A model generated the notes under the pieces. The model saw only the letters and a program-made list of their open reading frames with translations, was not told the origin of the DNA and searched no databases. Shown piece after piece: positions 1 to 6,437 of a stretch of 11,217 bases of DNA. The DNA comes from Gammaproteobacteria bacterium (GTDB lineage Bacteria; Pseudomonadota; Gammaproteobacteria; Competibacterales; Competibacteraceae): assembly GCA_020047885.1 (NCBI GenBank), contig JAIFNF010000025.1, positions 1 to 11,217 of the forward strand, given 5' to 3'. A program made the position numbers and the translations under genes. The first letter of the stretch is position 1. Each line of letters begins with the position of its first letter.

Positions 1-79
1 CCACCAGCCCCAGCATGATCAGTTGCACGATCAGGCTGGCGTTAGCGATCAAGCTCCAAAATGACATTTCATGGGTCAC
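1..79 (-). CDS. tolQ: TolQ, N-terminal fragment cut by the left window edge
   Basis: Reading the minus strand from GTG at 79 gives 26 codons whose product begins MTHEMSFWSLIANASL and continues into a hydrophobic stretch (IVQLIMLGLV). This matches the start of TolQ, the inner-membrane proton-channel subunit that works with TolR and TolA to energise the Tol-Pal envelope system during division. What is seen is a short amphipathic lead followed by the start of the first transmembrane helix. A GGAG lies 7 bases before the GTG; an alternative ATG at 67 has a poorer ribosome-binding context. The position next to ruvB agrees with the ruvCAB-(ybgC)-tolQ order of many gammaproteobacteria. The fragment is too short to exclude an ExbB-type paralogue, but the ruv neighbourhood favours tolQ. 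Confidence 0.75.
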   Translation of the reverse strand, partial: MTHEMSFWSLIANASLIVQLIMLGLV

Positions 80-112
80 CCGCAATCTCCCTCAGAGGCC
101 TTTTTCCGCTAA

Positions 113-141
113 AATATCAGTTTATCAAACCCAATGATCAA
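113..141 (-). promoter_or_regulatory. Possible sigma-70 promoter for tolQ
   Basis: On the minus strand, TTGATC (141-136) and GATATT (118-113) are separated by 17 bases. Each matches the -35 or -10 consensus at four of six positions, in an AT-rich patch between the divergent tolQ and EF-hand starts. This is a pattern call only. The same AT-rich patch probably also holds the promoter of the EF-hand gene on the plus strand, but no clear -35/-10 pair is visible for it. Confidence 0.3.
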
Positions 142-180
142 ACCGCTGTTCAAGTCCACCCTTGTTAGGAGAACCCCGCG

Positions 181-459
181 ATGCATTTCGCTATTCTACC
201 GATTCTGTTGCTGATTGCGCGTCCGGTCTTTGCCGCGACGCCATTGACCTTCGAGGAGGTCGATACCAGCGGCGACGGGTTGGTGAGCGCCGACGAAGCG
301 GTGGTCATCAACGGGCTGAATTTTAACGCCGCCGATACCGACCAGGATGAGACGCTGAGCATTGATGAATATGGCATTGCTGTGGGAACCTGGCCACCGC
401 CGGATGGTGCGCGTCCCCCCAATCTGCTGGACGACGATACGCCGCCGCCCAAACCCTGA
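181..459 (+). CDS. Small secreted EF-hand calcium-binding protein
   Basis: The 92-residue product has a signal-peptide-like start (hydrophobic residues 3-13, cleavage likely after VFA at 16-18). Two EF-hand loops follow. Loop 1 is residues 28-39 (D28, S30, D32, G33, S36, E39), fully canonical. Loop 2 is residues 52-63 (D52, D54, D56, S60, E63), with Glu in place of the usual Gly at loop position 6. Loop spacing fits one paired EF-hand domain. The last 20 or so residues are rich in Pro and Asp and look disordered. The export signal and paired loops suggest a periplasmic or secreted calcium binder; its partner is unknown. AGGAG at 167-171 lies 9 bases before the ATG. The gene is divergent from tolQ and converges on ruvB with only 9 bp between stop codons. 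The EF-hand call is firm; no specific family is recognised. Confidence 0.85.
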   Translation: MHFAILPILLLIARPVFAATPLTFEEVDTSGDGLVSADEAVVINGLNFNAADTDQDETLSIDEYGIAVGTWPPPDGARPPNLLDDDTPPPKP

Positions 460-468
460 AGCGTCTAT

Positions 469-1509
469 TCAGGAAACCCCGTTGAACAAATCGCCGCCGG
501 TTGCCGGTCCGGCGACCGCCAATCCAAAATGCCGGTACGCAGAGGCTGTCGCTACCCGTCCACGCGGGGTGCGCATGAGAAAGCCCTGCTGGAGCAAATA
601 CGGCTCCAGAACATCTTCGATGGTTCCCCGTTCTTCGCCCAGGGCCGCGGCCAACGTGTCCAGACCCACCGGCCCGCCGCCGAATTTGTCGATGGTCAGC
701 CATAACAAGCGCCGATCCATTTCGTCAAACCCCAGGGCATCGACTTTCAGCAAATCCAGCGCCCGTTGCGCGACCTCGATGGTAATTCGGCCATCGGCTT
801 TCACTTGGGCGAAATCACGCACTCGTCGCAACAATCGGTTGGCGATGCGGGGCGTCCCGCGTGACCGTCGGCCAATTTCGGATGCCGCCGTCGGATAGTC
901 GGTTTCAACGCCGAGAATCCGCGCTGAACGGGCGACAATCTCGGTGAGTTCCTCCGGGGTGTAGAACTCCAGCCGATGCACGATGCCGAAGCGATCCCGC
1001 AACGGCGAGGTCAACAGACCGGCGCGAGTGGTCGCACCGACCAGGGTAAACGGCGGCAAATCTAGCTTGATCGACCGTGCCGCGGGTCCTTCACCGATCA
1101 GAATATCAATTTGATAATCCTCCATCGCCGGATACAACACCTCTTCAACCACCGGACTGAGGCGATGAATCTCGTCGATGAACAGCACATCGTGCGGCTC
1201 CAGATTGGTCAGCAGCGCCGCCAGATCGCCCGGCCGCTCAATCACCGGCCCCGAGGTCTGACGCAAATTGACGCCCATTTCCGCCGCGACGATATGCGCC
1301 AGGGTCGTTTTCCCCAAGCCTGGCGGGCCGAACAGCAGCACATGATCCAGCGCCTCACTGCGAGCACGGGCGGCGTGAATGAAAATCTCCAACTGCTCGC
1401 GCATGGCCTGCTGGCCGATGTAGTCCGCCAGTCGCTTCGGACGCACCGCCCGATCGAGCGAAGCGTCGTCGCTGCTGGCGGCTGGGGAAATCAGGCGGTC
1501 GAACGTCAT
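469..1509 (-). CDS. ruvB: Holliday junction branch-migration ATPase RuvB
   Basis: RuvB is the AAA+ hexameric motor that, with RuvA, drives branch migration of Holliday junctions during recombinational repair. The 346-residue product is full length for the family. It has Walker [10 protein letters not shown] (61-69), Walker B LFIDE (109-113), a sensor-1 GATTRAG (158-164), the arginine-finger segment LRDRFG (170-175) and a C-terminal winged-helix domain ending near the family's RTPRGR motif. It is the last gene of the yebC-ruvC-ruvA-ruvB run and begins 3 bp after the ruvA stop. No good Shine-Dalgarno precedes its ATG, so translation is probably coupled to ruvA. Its 3' end faces the EF-hand gene at 9 bp. 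The identification is secure. Confidence 0.98.
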   Translation of the reverse strand: MTFDRLISPAASSDDASLDRAVRPKRLADYIGQQAMREQLEIFIHAARARSEALDHVLLFGPPGLGKTTLAHIVAAEMGVNLRQTSGPVIERPGDLAALLTNLEPHDVLFIDEIHRLSPVVEEVLYPAMEDYQIDILIGEGPAARSIKLDLPPFTLVGATTRAGLLTSPLRDRFGIVHRLEFYTPEELTEIVARSARILGVETDYPTAASEIGRRSRGTPRIANRLLRRVRDFAQVKADGRITIEVAQRALDLLKVDALGFDEMDRRLLWLTIDKFGGGPVGLDTLAAALGEERGTIEDVLEPYLLQQGFLMRTPRGRVATASAYRHFGLAVAGPATGGDLFNGVS

Positions 1510-1512
1510 AAA

Positions 1513-2121
1513 TTAGCGGCGAACGGTGGCTTGCAGGGCGTGCCGGATAATGGCTTCACTGGTGAGTCCCTCGGTGTCGAGGCTTTGCACCATGCGCGAC
1601 GCTTCGGGCAATTTATAGCCCAGCGCGACCAGAGCGCTGATGGCGTCTTCGGCGGGATGGATGACCGGCGAGGCGAGTTGACCATCTGGTAACCGAACCG
1701 CGGCTGAATGCCGGTCGAAATCACTAATCCGGTCGCGCATTTCAATCATCAACCGCTCGGCGGTTTTCTTGCCGACGCCCGGCAGGCGAGTCAGAGATGT
1801 CGCGTCGCCCTCGCGGATACACCGGCTGAACAGTTCAGTGCTCATCCCGGACAGAATCAGCAGCGCCAGGCGCGGGCCAATGCCGGTCACTTTAATCAGG
1901 TTGCGGAACAGACTGCGTTCGGCCGGGTTGGCGAATCCGTAAAGGGTATGAGCATCTTCGCGCACGGTTAAGTGAGTGAGCAAGGTCACTTCCGCCCCGG
2001 TTTCCGGCAGGGTCTGAAAGGTGGTCAGCGAGGCTTCCAGTTCGTAGCCGACCCCGTGGGCGTCAATCATCAGATAAGGCGGCTGTTTCCAGACCAGCAG
2101 CCCGCGCAGACGCCCGATCAT
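1513..2121 (-). CDS. ruvA: Holliday junction DNA-binding protein RuvA
   Basis: RuvA forms tetramers that hold the Holliday junction in a square-planar form and recruit RuvB. The 202-residue product starts MIGRLRG, the standard family start. It has an N-terminal OB-fold (about 1-63), two helix-hairpin-helix motifs (around VTGIGPR and [12 protein letters not shown]) and a mobile C-terminal domain III (about 150-202) that contacts RuvB. The reading frame stays open upstream to 2370, but the chosen ATG at 2121 matches the family start and has GGAGG 8 bases before it. The ATG overlaps the ruvC stop by 4 bases (ATGA), a classic translational-coupling arrangement. Confidence 0.97.
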   Translation of the reverse strand: MIGRLRGLLVWKQPPYLMIDAHGVGYELEASLTTFQTLPETGAEVTLLTHLTVREDAHTLYGFANPAERSLFRNLIKVTGIGPRLALLILSGMSTELFSRCIREGDATSLTRLPGVGKKTAERLMIEMRDRISDFDRHSAAVRLPDGQLASPVIHPAEDAISALVALGYKLPEASRMVQSLDTEGLTSEAIIRHALQATVRR

Positions 2122-2645
2122 CGCCGCCGCCTCCGGGGGAGCAGGGCGGCGGCACCCAGCCGGTGCAACGTCTGCCGGGTATGACCGTGGCAAATCGCCA
2201 CCGCCAGCGCGTCTGCCGCATCGGCTTGCGGCAATTCCGGCAGATTCAGCAACAGGGCAACCATCCGTTGCACCTGAGTTTTGTCCGCCGCGCCCGTGCC
2301 GACCACCGCCTGCTTGATGGCGCGGGCGGCATATTCGCTGACCGGCACGCCCGCCATGACCACCGCGCACAACGCGGCACCTCGTGCTTGGCCGAGCTTG
2401 AGCGCCGAATCGGGATTGCGATGCATGAAGACCTGTTCCGCCGCGACTTCCGCCGGCTGGTACTGCTGAATCACCTGCATAATGCCTTCGTAGATGGTTT
2501 TTAGCCGCTCGGGCAACGGTCGGTCACTGTCGGTCTTGATACAGCCATCGGCGACATGGCGACTGCGCGAGCCTTCCATGTCGATAATGCCATAGCCGGT
2601 GATGCGTGAACCGGGATCGATGCCCATGAGCCGAATCGTCGTCAC
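2118..2645 (-). CDS. ruvC: Holliday junction resolvase RuvC
   Basis: RuvC is the dimeric endonuclease that cuts Holliday junctions held by RuvAB. The 175-residue product is of normal length and keeps all four acidic metal ligands of the RNase H-like fold: D10 in GIDPGSR, E70 in AAEQVF, and D142 and D145 in DAADALAVA. Translation appears to start at GTG (2645), 2 bp after the yebC stop. An internal ATG at 2627, just before GIDPG, would remove the beginning of the first beta strand and is less likely. No clear Shine-Dalgarno precedes either start, so coupling to yebC is likely. It sits between yebC and ruvA as in most gammaproteobacteria. Confidence 0.97.
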   Translation of the reverse strand: MTTIRLMGIDPGSRITGYGIIDMEGSRSRHVADGCIKTDSDRPLPERLKTIYEGIMQVIQQYQPAEVAAEQVFMHRNPDSALKLGQARGAALCAVVMAGVPVSEYAARAIKQAVVGTGAADKTQVQRMVALLLNLPELPQADAADALAVAICHGHTRQTLHRLGAAALLPRRRRR

Positions 2646-2647
2646 GC

Positions 2648-3391
2648 TCAGAGTTTCGCCAGAATATCGTCGGGAATATCGGCGTTCGAGTAGACATTCT
2701 GGGTGTCGTCCAGATCCTCCATCAGATCCAGCAGCTTGATCATTTTCTGCGCGTCCTCCAGACCTAGCGTGATGTTGGAACTGGCGCGCTGCGTCACTTC
2801 AGCGGCCTCCGGCTCCAGACCCGCTGCCTTCATCGCCGCCTTGACCGTCTGAAAATCCGCCGGGTCCGTCAACACATCCACTGAACCGTCAGGATTGGTC
2901 ACGACATCATCCGCACCGGCGTCGATGGCGACTTCCATGATGCGATCTTCATCGCCGCCAGCGGGATAGCTCAAGACCCCGCGTGCAGTGAACTGGAAGG
3001 CCACGGAACCGCTGGTACCGAGATTACCGCCGCACTTGCTGAAGGCATGGCGCACCTCGGCCACCGTGCGATTGCGGTTATCGGTCATGGTATCCACGAT
3101 CACCGCGACCCCGCCCGGCCCGTAGCCTTCGTAGCGGATTTCCTCATATTCGACGCCTTCCAGCGTCCCGGCTCCGCGTTTAATCGCCCGGTCGATGGTG
3201 TCGCGGGGCATATTAGCGGTCAGCGCATTATCCATGGCCAGCCGTAGCCGGGCATTAGCTCCGGGATCGCCGCCGCCCATGCGTGCCGCGACGGTGATTT
3301 CCCGGATCAACCGGGTGAACAGTTTGCCGCGTTTGGCGTCCTGGGCGTTCTTCCGATGTTGGATATTGGCCCATTTACTATGTCCAGCCAT
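2648..3391 (-). CDS. yebC: YebC/PmpR-family (TACO1-like) regulatory protein
   Basis: The 247-residue product begins [14 protein letters not shown] and carries [12 protein letters not shown] and [11 protein letters not shown], signature stretches of the YebC/TACO1 family, at the family's normal length. Family members were long annotated as transcriptional regulators (PmpR in Pseudomonas); more recent work ties bacterial YebC and mitochondrial TACO1 to translation of difficult stretches such as polyproline. The three-domain architecture is intact. AGAGG lies 6 bases before the ATG. The gene heads the ruvCAB cluster, the usual gammaproteobacterial location, and is 48 bp downstream of the hydrolase gene on the same strand. 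No convincing promoter is visible in those 48 bp, so read-through from the hydrolase is possible. Confidence 0.96.
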   Translation of the reverse strand: MAGHSKWANIQHRKNAQDAKRGKLFTRLIREITVAARMGGGDPGANARLRLAMDNALTANMPRDTIDRAIKRGAGTLEGVEYEEIRYEGYGPGGVAVIVDTMTDNRNRTVAEVRHAFSKCGGNLGTSGSVAFQFTARGVLSYPAGGDEDRIMEVAIDAGADDVVTNPDGSVDVLTDPADFQTVKAAMKAAGLEPEAAEVTQRASSNITLGLEDAQKMIKLLDLMEDLDDTQNVYSNADIPDDILAKL

Positions 3392-3439
3392 GCAAAACCT
3401 CTTGTCTGGTGTGCTGCGGTCTTGGAGTCGTGCAGTTTA

Positions 3440-4099
3440 TCATTTTGCGTCCAGGCGATGGTTGTGGGGGGGATGGTGGAAGCGTCCGGTGGCGAAAAAC
3501 GCGCACGCCTGGGTGATCGTCGAGGGATCCACCAGCATTTGCATGTGCGAGACCGGCAAGCAAATATGGTCGGCCATCCCTGGGCATTGCGTTTCGACCA
3601 CCGCAATCAGGCCATCGGCCGGGGCGGGCATTCCCGGGAAGATGAGACCGAGGCCCACGTTCAGCGTACCGGCGATCGAGCCGAGCAGGTTCGGCGCGGT
3701 CCAGGCGGGCGCTTGACCGAGCAGGCCGCTGTCCAGCGCCGCGCCGACAAAAAAGCTCATGCCACTCTGGTGCATGATTTTAGCGGCGTAACTGCCCTGA
3801 TGAGGCGTTCCCAGCGTGACGATCCGGCCGGGCCGCTGTTTCGGGTAGTGTTGGAAGAGGTAGCGCACCACCAACCCGCCCATGCTGTGCGCCAGAAAAT
3901 GCACATTGGGCGCTTCGATCTGCTCCAGTTGCCGATGCAGATCCTCGGAGTTTTCTTCCGGCGACCGGGTCATGCTGGGATAGGAAAAGTTGACGGTGTG
4001 ATAGCCGGATTGTTCCAGCCAGTATTCCAGCAATCGCATCCACAACCCATGAACATACAAACCATGCACTAAGACTACGGTCTCGCGTTGAGCCGTCAT
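3440..4099 (-). CDS. Alpha/beta-hydrolase, lipase-like (triacylglycerol lipase/PGAP1 type)
   Basis: The 219-residue product shows an alpha/beta-hydrolase core: an early VLVHGLYVHG oxyanion segment (H12-G13), a nucleophile elbow AHSMGG with Ser72, a lipase-typical GTPHQGS (97-103), a likely acid at D162 in PADGLIAV (E169 is an alternative) and a catalytic His185 in VSHMQML. It has no signal peptide and no membrane segment, so a cytoplasmic esterase or lipase is expected; the substrate cannot be read from sequence. The start has AGGAGG only 4 bases upstream, a little close but strong. It is divergent from nadA (140-bp gap) and lies upstream of yebC on the same strand. A functional link to DNA repair is not implied. 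Confidence 0.85.
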   Translation of the reverse strand: MTAQRETVVLVHGLYVHGLWMRLLEYWLEQSGYHTVNFSYPSMTRSPEENSEDLHRQLEQIEAPNVHFLAHSMGGLVVRYLFQHYPKQRPGRIVTLGTPHQGSYAAKIMHQSGMSFFVGAALDSGLLGQAPAWTAPNLLGSIAGTLNVGLGLIFPGMPAPADGLIAVVETQCPGMADHICLPVSHMQMLVDPSTITQACAFFATGRFHHPPHNHRLDAK

Positions 4100-4134
4100 G
4101 ATCCCTCCTGGCGGGATGATGGGTGAAGGCGTGG

Positions 4135-4140
4135 ATTCTA
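4135..4140 (-). promoter_or_regulatory. Possible -10 box for the hydrolase gene
   Basis: TAGAAT on the minus strand (4140-4135) matches the sigma-70 -10 consensus at five of six positions, about 36 bases upstream of the hydrolase ATG. No good -35 hexamer lies 16-18 bases further up, so this is tentative. The rest of the 140-bp divergent region holds a 10-bp-spaced direct repeat of TTCCGGT (4157-4163, 4167-4173) and an AT-rich stretch (4185-4226) that probably holds the nadA promoter. Confidence 0.25.
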
Positions 4141-4239
4141 GCCGAAATCCGCCGGCTTCCGGTTCCTTCCGGTAAAGAAGTCGCCAAATTTCCGTAATAG
4201 TGTCAAAATAAAACTAACTCGATTATCTGGAGAATTCCC

Positions 4240-5316
4240 ATGAATGCCGCTGCTTTTGTCATGAGAGACCACAGTCTGACGCCAGCGCAGGTGCCGCCAA
4301 CGGTGGTTGAAACCCTGGATAGCGCCGAGAAAGCCGCGCTGGTTGACCGAATTCAGCGCTTGCTGAAGGAGCGTGACGCCACTTTGGTCGCGCACTATTA
4401 CACCTCGCCGGAATTACAGGAACTGGCTGACGCGACCGGCGGCTACGTTTCGGATTCCCTGGACATGGCGCGCTTTGGGACTGAGTGTCGATCCAGCACA
4501 CTCATCGTCGCTGGCGTGCGGTTCATGGGGGAAACCGCCAAGATTCTCAACCCCGAAAAGCGCGTGCTGATGCCGGATCTGCGGGCGGAATGCTCACTGG
4601 ATCTGGGCTGTCCGATTGATGAATTTGCCGCCTTCTGCGATCAGCATCCTGATCGGATGGTGGTGGTTTACGCCAATACCAGCGCGGCGGTGAAAGCCCG
4701 TTCCGACTGGGTGGTGACGTCCGGGATCGCCCTGGATCTGGTGAAGCATTTGGCCGATAAGGGGGAGAAGCTGATCTGGGCACCGGATCGCCACCTGGGC
4801 GCTTATGTGCAACAGGAAACCGGCGTGGATATGTTGTTATGGAACGGGGCCTGTGTGGTGCATGAAGCGTTTAAGGCGGACGGTCTGCGGCAGTTGCGAG
4901 CCGAACATCCCGATGCTCAGGTGCTGGTGCATCCGGAGTCGCCACTGGATGTGATCGCTCAGGCGGATTTAGTGGGTTCCACGACCGCGCTGGTTAAGGC
5001 GGTCACCGAACTGCCCGCGATGAAATTTATTGTGGCCACCGACAATGGGCTGTTCCACAAGATGAAACTGGCCGCCCCGGAGAAAATCCTGCTGGAAGCG
5101 CCGATTGCCGGCAAAGGCGCGACCTGTGTCAGTTGTGCGCATTGTCCGTGGATGGCGATGAATGGCTTGCGCAATCTGGCGCGGGTGCTGGAAGTGGGTG
5201 ATCACGAAATCAGAATTGACGAAGCGATTCGGGAACGGGCAGCGCTGCCGATTCGCCGGTTGCTGGAGTTTGCGAAGCAACGGCGGCAGGTCATGCTGGG
5301 GAATAATGATGCTTGA
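4240..5316 (+). CDS. nadA: Quinolinate synthase NadA
   Basis: NadA condenses iminoaspartate (from NadB) with dihydroxyacetone phosphate to make quinolinate, the pyridine precursor of NAD. It is a cytoplasmic, oxygen-sensitive [4Fe-4S] enzyme. The 358-residue product keeps the family's three-fold pseudo-symmetric layout and the three cluster cysteines expected from E. coli numbering: C118 ([10 protein letters not shown]), C205 (NGACVVHE) and C302 in the [13 protein letters not shown] motif. The substrate-binding YYTSPELQ segment (53-60) is present. GGAG lies 7 bases before the ATG. nadB and nadC are not in the window, so nadA stands alone here. It is divergent from the hydrolase and followed by 350 bp without a gene. 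Confidence 0.97.
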   Translation: MNAAAFVMRDHSLTPAQVPPTVVETLDSAEKAALVDRIQRLLKERDATLVAHYYTSPELQELADATGGYVSDSLDMARFGTECRSSTLIVAGVRFMGETAKILNPEKRVLMPDLRAECSLDLGCPIDEFAAFCDQHPDRMVVVYANTSAAVKARSDWVVTSGIALDLVKHLADKGEKLIWAPDRHLGAYVQQETGVDMLLWNGACVVHEAFKADGLRQLRAEHPDAQVLVHPESPLDVIAQADLVGSTTALVKAVTELPAMKFIVATDNGLFHKMKLAAPEKILLEAPIAGKGATCVSCAHCPWMAMNGLRNLARVLEVGDHEIRIDEAIRERAALPIRRLLEFAKQRRQVMLGNNDA

Positions 5317-5452
5317 AATGCCCAGTTCACAGCGGCAGCATTCCTTTTTTTGATTTCGCACCACTACAATGGCAAAGTGATAAAGCGAATTTCATGCCGA
5401 AACCGTGGCTTAGTGAAATCAACCGGGTAAAGACGGGTTAACCACGGAGCAT

Positions 5453-5498
5453 GTTTCAATTTGAAATATGAGGTATTTCACCCGTTTCAAATTGAAAC
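5453..5498. promoter_or_regulatory. Twin operator-like palindromes GTTTCAAnTTGAAAC
   Basis: The right copy (5484-5498) is a perfect 15-bp odd palindrome, GTTTCAA-A-TTGAAAC. The left copy (5453-5467) is GTTTCAA-T-TTGAAAT, differing only at the last base. Their centres (5460 and 5491) are 31 bp apart, close to three helical turns, so two dimers would sit on the same DNA face. The two copies are also inverted repeats of each other over 14 bp. An inner inverted repeat TGAAATA/TATTTCA (5462-5468 and 5474-5480) could form a competing hairpin. The form suggests a dimeric helix-turn-helix regulator; which family is unknown. Confidence 0.55.
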
Positions 5499-5572
5499 AC
5501 GGCGGGCGGTCAAGCCAAGAGCTGTTTCCGTAAGTAAATTTCCAAAAGGTTTCAAACCCCGGAAATTTCCGC

Positions 5573-5578
5573 TACTAT
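5573..5578 (+). promoter_or_regulatory. Possible -10 box of the rpsP operon promoter
   Basis: TACTAT matches the sigma-70 -10 consensus at five of six positions. At 17 bases upstream the hexamer is TTTCAA (5550-5555), a weak -35 lying inside the third GTTTCAA half-site. If used, transcription would start near 5585, just before the terminator-like hairpin, leaving a leader of about 80 bases ahead of rpsP. This call rests on pattern only. Confidence 0.35.
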
Positions 5579-5592
5579 CCCACGCTTCATCT

Positions 5593-5620
5593 GACCGCCC
5601 CCTGCGGGCGGTCTTTATTT
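5593..5620 (+). terminator. Strong intrinsic terminator or attenuator ahead of rpsP
   Basis: GACCGCCC (5593-5600) and GGGCGGTC (5606-5613) form a perfect 8-bp GC-rich stem with a 5-base loop, followed by TTTATTT. This is a textbook rho-independent terminator on the plus strand. It lies 277 bases after nadA and 46 bases before the rpsP ATG. It may end nadA transcripts, or act as an attenuator in the rpsP leader: the stretch GCGGGCGGTC in its 3' arm (5604-5613) also occurs at 5502-5511 and could pair with the 5' arm instead. Confidence 0.8.
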
Positions 5621-5666
5621 GTATGTATATCAGAATTCCAGAATTCCCAAGAGGTATTCACAGCGT

Positions 5667-5927
5667 ATGGTGACCATCCGTCTGTCCCGTGGCGGCGCTA
5701 AAAAGCGCCCCTTCTACACCGTCATTGTGACCGACAGCCGTAACCGGCGCGACGGTCGCTATATTGAACGGCTTGGCTTTTTCAACCCGATTGCCAACGG
5801 CAAGGAAGAACGGCTGAGCCTGAACCAGGAGCGTCTGCAATACTGGCTGAACACCGGTGCGCAGACCTCGGAGCGGGTCGCCAGTCTGGCGAAAGAATAC
5901 GCCCGCAAGCAGCAGGCGGCGGCTTAA
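5667..5927 (+). CDS. rpsP: 30S ribosomal protein S16 (bS16)
   Basis: The 86-residue product begins [17 protein letters not shown] and continues with [21 protein letters not shown], both bS16 signature stretches, at the usual length. S16 is an early 30S assembly protein binding the 5' domain of 16S rRNA. The frame stays open upstream to 5619, but MVTIRL is the conserved start, and GAGG (5651-5654) lies 12 bases upstream of it. It is the first gene of the rpsP-rimM-trmD-rplS operon. The C-terminal Ala/Gln-rich tail is normal for the family. Confidence 0.98.
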   Translation: MVTIRLSRGGAKKRPFYTVIVTDSRNRRDGRYIERLGFFNPIANGKEERLSLNQERLQYWLNTGAQTSERVASLAKEYARKQQAAA

Positions 5928-5936
5928 TCACCCCCG

Positions 5937-6437
5937 ATGTCCGACTGGGTGGTGCTGGGCCGGGTCTCCGGTCTGTTTGGCTTACAAGGTTGGGTGCGGA
6001 TATTTTCCCATACCGACCCGCGGGAAGGCATCGTTCGCTACAACCCCGTCTTTCTGCTACGGCAGGGTGAATGGCAACCCTTCACGATTGAAACGGGCCG
6101 CGCACACGGTGCCGGGGTCGTACTCAAGTTCGTCGGTTGTGAAGACCGCGACCAGGCGGCAGCTCTGATTCAAAGCGACATTGCCGTACCGCGTACCCAG
6201 TTACCGCCGTCCAAACCCGGTGAGTATTACTGGACGGACCTGGAAGGCTTGCAGGTCATCACGCTCGACGGTGTGGTGTTGGGGGTGGTTGACCATCTGT
6301 TCGCGACGGGCGCTAACGATGTGTTAGTCGTCAAAGGCGAGCGGCCACGGTTACTGCCTTTCGTGAAAGGTCAGGTCGTGGTCGACATCAATCTCGAACA
6401 GCGACAGGTACGCGTGGACTGGGATCCGGATTTCTAG
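5937..6437 (+). CDS. rimM: 16S rRNA processing protein RimM
   Basis: RimM helps mature the 3' (head) domain of the 30S subunit by binding S19 and 16S rRNA. The 166-residue product has the N-terminal RimM beta-barrel ([17 protein letters not shown], about residues 6-22, through about 90) and the C-terminal PRC-barrel, beginning near [11 protein letters not shown] and containing [14 protein letters not shown]. Length is typical. It starts 9 bp after rpsP with no Shine-Dalgarno before the ATG (the upstream bases are C-rich), which predicts low translation. Its TAG stop shares its G with the GTG start of trmD. Confidence 0.97.
   Translation: MSDWVVLGRVSGLFGLQGWVRIFSHTDPREGIVRYNPVFLLRQGEWQPFTIETGRAHGAGVVLKFVGCEDRDQAAALIQSDIAVPRTQLPPSKPGEYYWTDLEGLQVITLDGVVLGVVDHLFATGANDVLVVKGERPRLLPFVKGQVVVDINLEQRQVRVDWDPDF

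Larger units (their letters stand above)
5317..5666. other. nadA-rpsP intergenic region with layered regulatory signals
   Basis: These 350 bp hold no credible gene. From left to right there is a T-run (5345-5351) after nadA without a good hairpin, and an inverted repeat CCGTGG/CCACGG (5403-5408 and 5442-5447) with AACC/GGTT inside it. Then come two 15-bp TTTCAA-type palindromes (5453-5467 and 5484-5498) and a GCGGGCGGTC copy (5502-5511). A third GTTTCAA half-site (5549-5555) and a possible -10 (5573-5578) follow. The region ends with a strong terminator hairpin (5593-5620), a tandem CAGAATTC pair (5631-5646) and the rpsP ribosome-binding site. It is more AT-rich than its neighbours. The strongest signals are listed separately. 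Confidence 0.7.

Noticed and set aside
362..898. Plus-strand open frame of 178 codons opposite ruvB
   Set aside because: It overlaps the conserved 3' part of ruvB and the EF-hand gene in another frame, has no family resemblance and no ribosome-binding site. It is a shadow of GC-rich codon use.
1111..1692. Plus-strand open frame of 193 codons opposite ruvB/ruvA
   Set aside because: It lies antisense to two unmistakable genes, and its translation is rich in His/Gln/Arg without recognisable domains.
2122..2370. Longer ruvA start with 83 extra residues
   Set aside because: The extension lies within ruvC in another frame and lacks similarity to RuvA, while MIGRL at 2121 is the family start with a ribosome-binding site.
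3356..4072. Plus-strand open frame of 238 codons opposite the hydrolase
   Set aside because: The minus-strand frame has a complete catalytic triad and a strong ribosome-binding site; the plus-strand translation is compositionally odd and unmatched.
5345..5351. T-run after nadA as its terminator
   Set aside because: No stable GC-rich hairpin precedes it; the hairpin at 5593-5620 is a far better candidate.
5453..5498. CRISPR repeats, because of the GTTTC...GAAAC form
   Set aside because: There are only two copies, each an odd palindrome of 15 bp with a 16-bp gap. No third regular unit follows and no cas genes are present, so operator sites fit better.
5619..5666. Longer rpsP start adding 16 residues
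   Set aside because: bS16 proteins start at MVTIRL, and the extension reads through the rpsP ribosome-binding site.
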